64,000 bases of DNA from Bradyrhizobium niftali. GTDB lineage: Bacteria > Pseudomonadota > Alphaproteobacteria > Rhizobiales > Xanthobacteraceae. A model generated the notes under the pieces. The model was not told where the DNA came from. It did not search any database and saw only the letters and a program-made list of their open reading frames with translations. The stretch lies in assembly GCF_004571025.1 (NCBI RefSeq), contig NZ_SPQT01000024.1, positions 62,001 to 126,000 of the forward strand. Direction: 5' to 3'. Below, piece after piece: positions 63,389 through 64,000 of this stretch (position 1 is the stretch's first letter; every line of letters starts with the position of its first letter). Position numbers and translations under genes: made by a program.

Positions 63389-64000
63389 ATGTCCGTCATC
63401 AGGAAAGCGCTCTCCACCGACATGCTCCCGCAGGGCCTGTCCGACCGGCAGCGCTTCATTCGCTTCGCCGAATTGTTCGAGCATTTCTCCAACACGGGCG
63501 AGCTGGATCCGGCATCCGACGTGCCGTTTCGCGCCACGATGAACTCGATCCACATCGGCACCACCATGCTTGGGCGTTGCGACGGCAGCTTCGTCACGGT
63601 GCGGCGGGAGAAGCGCCAGGTGATCGAGACCGGCGACGACCGTTTTTGCCTCGCGCGCAATACCGGAGATCTTTCTTCGCAGGTGGTCCATCGCGGCCGC
63701 GAGTTCACCATGCGGCCGGGATCGATGGTGCTGCTCAAGCTGGACGAGCCGTTCTTCGCCGCTGACGGCGCGAGCCACAAGCGCTTCACCAATGTGCATC
63801 TGCCGGTCGATACGCTGCGGGCGATGGTGCCCGATGCCGACGATCTCGTCGGCTGCGAGCTCGAGCCCGGCGGCGCGCTGTCGCTGGCGATGGACTACAG
63901 CGATCTCCTGCTGCGCCATTCCGCCGCCGCCGACGAGGCCGGCATGGCGATCGCCGCCCATTTGCTCGATCTCGCCGCGATCGGTCTCGGCGCCCGCAGC
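63389..64000 (+). CDS. AraC-family transcriptional regulator, N-terminal part (truncated by window end)
   Basis: An open frame of 204 codons from ATG 63389 that runs off the window without a stop. It resembles the ligand-binding AraC_binding_2 domain: MSVIRKALSTDMLPQGLSDR, then SNTGELDPASDVPFRATMN, IHIGTTMLGRCDGSF, VTVRREKRQVIETGDDRF, CLARNTGDLSSQVVHRGREF and MRPGSMVLLKLDEPFF. The C-terminal HTH that should bind DNA would lie beyond the window. It is divergent from the small gene at 63093. Confidence 0.75.
   Translation, partial: MSVIRKALSTDMLPQGLSDRQRFIRFAELFEHFSNTGELDPASDVPFRATMNSIHIGTTMLGRCDGSFVTVRREKRQVIETGDDRFCLARNTGDLSSQVVHRGREFTMRPGSMVLLKLDEPFFAADGASHKRFTNVHLPVDTLRAMVPDADDLVGCELEPGGALSLAMDYSDLLLRHSAAADEAGMAIAAHLLDLAAIGLGARS

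Overview
The window reads as a stretch of core-type chromosome from a high-GC alphaproteobacterium, most likely Bradyrhizobium or a close relative (Nitrobacteraceae). This rests on recognised gene content, not on a database search: yacG next to tRNA-Phe, a TrcR (DUF1013) cell-cycle regulator, the ispH-thrB-rnhA block, an NdvA-type glucan ABC exporter, a GCG_CRPN-type secreted peptide, a TAXI-TRAP transporter with DUF1850, and many dispersed palindromic intergenic repeats. I see no rRNA, phage, transposase, integrase, CRISPR array or plasmid functions.

Layout. 1-7.9 kb: yacG, tRNA-Phe, a small unknown gene, a Tat-exported class-V aminotransferase, a nitrobindin-like protein, a RibD-type reductase, an FAD amine oxidase, a His-rich secreted protein, an isochorismatase-type hydrolase, a DUF3088 protein and an exported protein. 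8-12 kb: a minus-strand operon of aldo/keto reductase, TTC38-like TPR protein and the two subunits of an IpdAB-like CoA-transferase family enzyme. 12-16 kb: PaaI thioesterase, Nudix CoA pyrophosphatase and three exported proteins. 16-20 kb: a complete TAXI-TRAP uptake module (binding protein, fused permease, DUF1850). 20-27.6 kb: an SDR, a membrane protein, a Na+/H+ antiporter, and two paralogous TPR/LprI-like proteins around a secreted beta-helix protein. 28-35 kb: prpE, a lipoprotein, ompW behind an FNR/FixK-type box, trcR, ispH, thrB and rnhA. 35-44 kb: peroxiredoxin, DUF924, fadD, a D,D-carboxypeptidase, the glucan exporter, an NMT1-type binding protein, a Tyr/Gly-rich exported protein and a HisE-like protein. 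44-52 kb: YqaA/DedA membrane protein, aspartase, and a lipid-type group of two nitronate-monooxygenase paralogues, a double-hotdog thioesterase and an acyl-CoA synthetase. 52-64 kb: small conserved proteins, a GMC oxidoreductase, small secreted proteins, an overlapping response-regulator/histidine-kinase pair, a DUF2235 (Tle1-like) membrane hydrolase, and the N-terminal half of an AraC-type regulator cut by the window end.

Functional links I can support are local: TAXI-TRAP with DUF1850; the four-gene minus-strand operon ending in the CoA-transferase pair; ispH-thrB-rnhA; and the response regulator with its kinase. The most notable signals are the perfect TTGA-N6-TCAA site before ompW, a perfect TGTGA-N6-TCACA palindrome between two divergent genes, a CoA-transferase beta subunit without its catalytic Glu, a nitronate-monooxygenase paralogue with Gln in place of the catalytic His, the membrane-anchored Tle1-like hydrolase with no type VI genes nearby, and at least nine families of long palindromic repeats, one of which supplies the stop codon of a gene.
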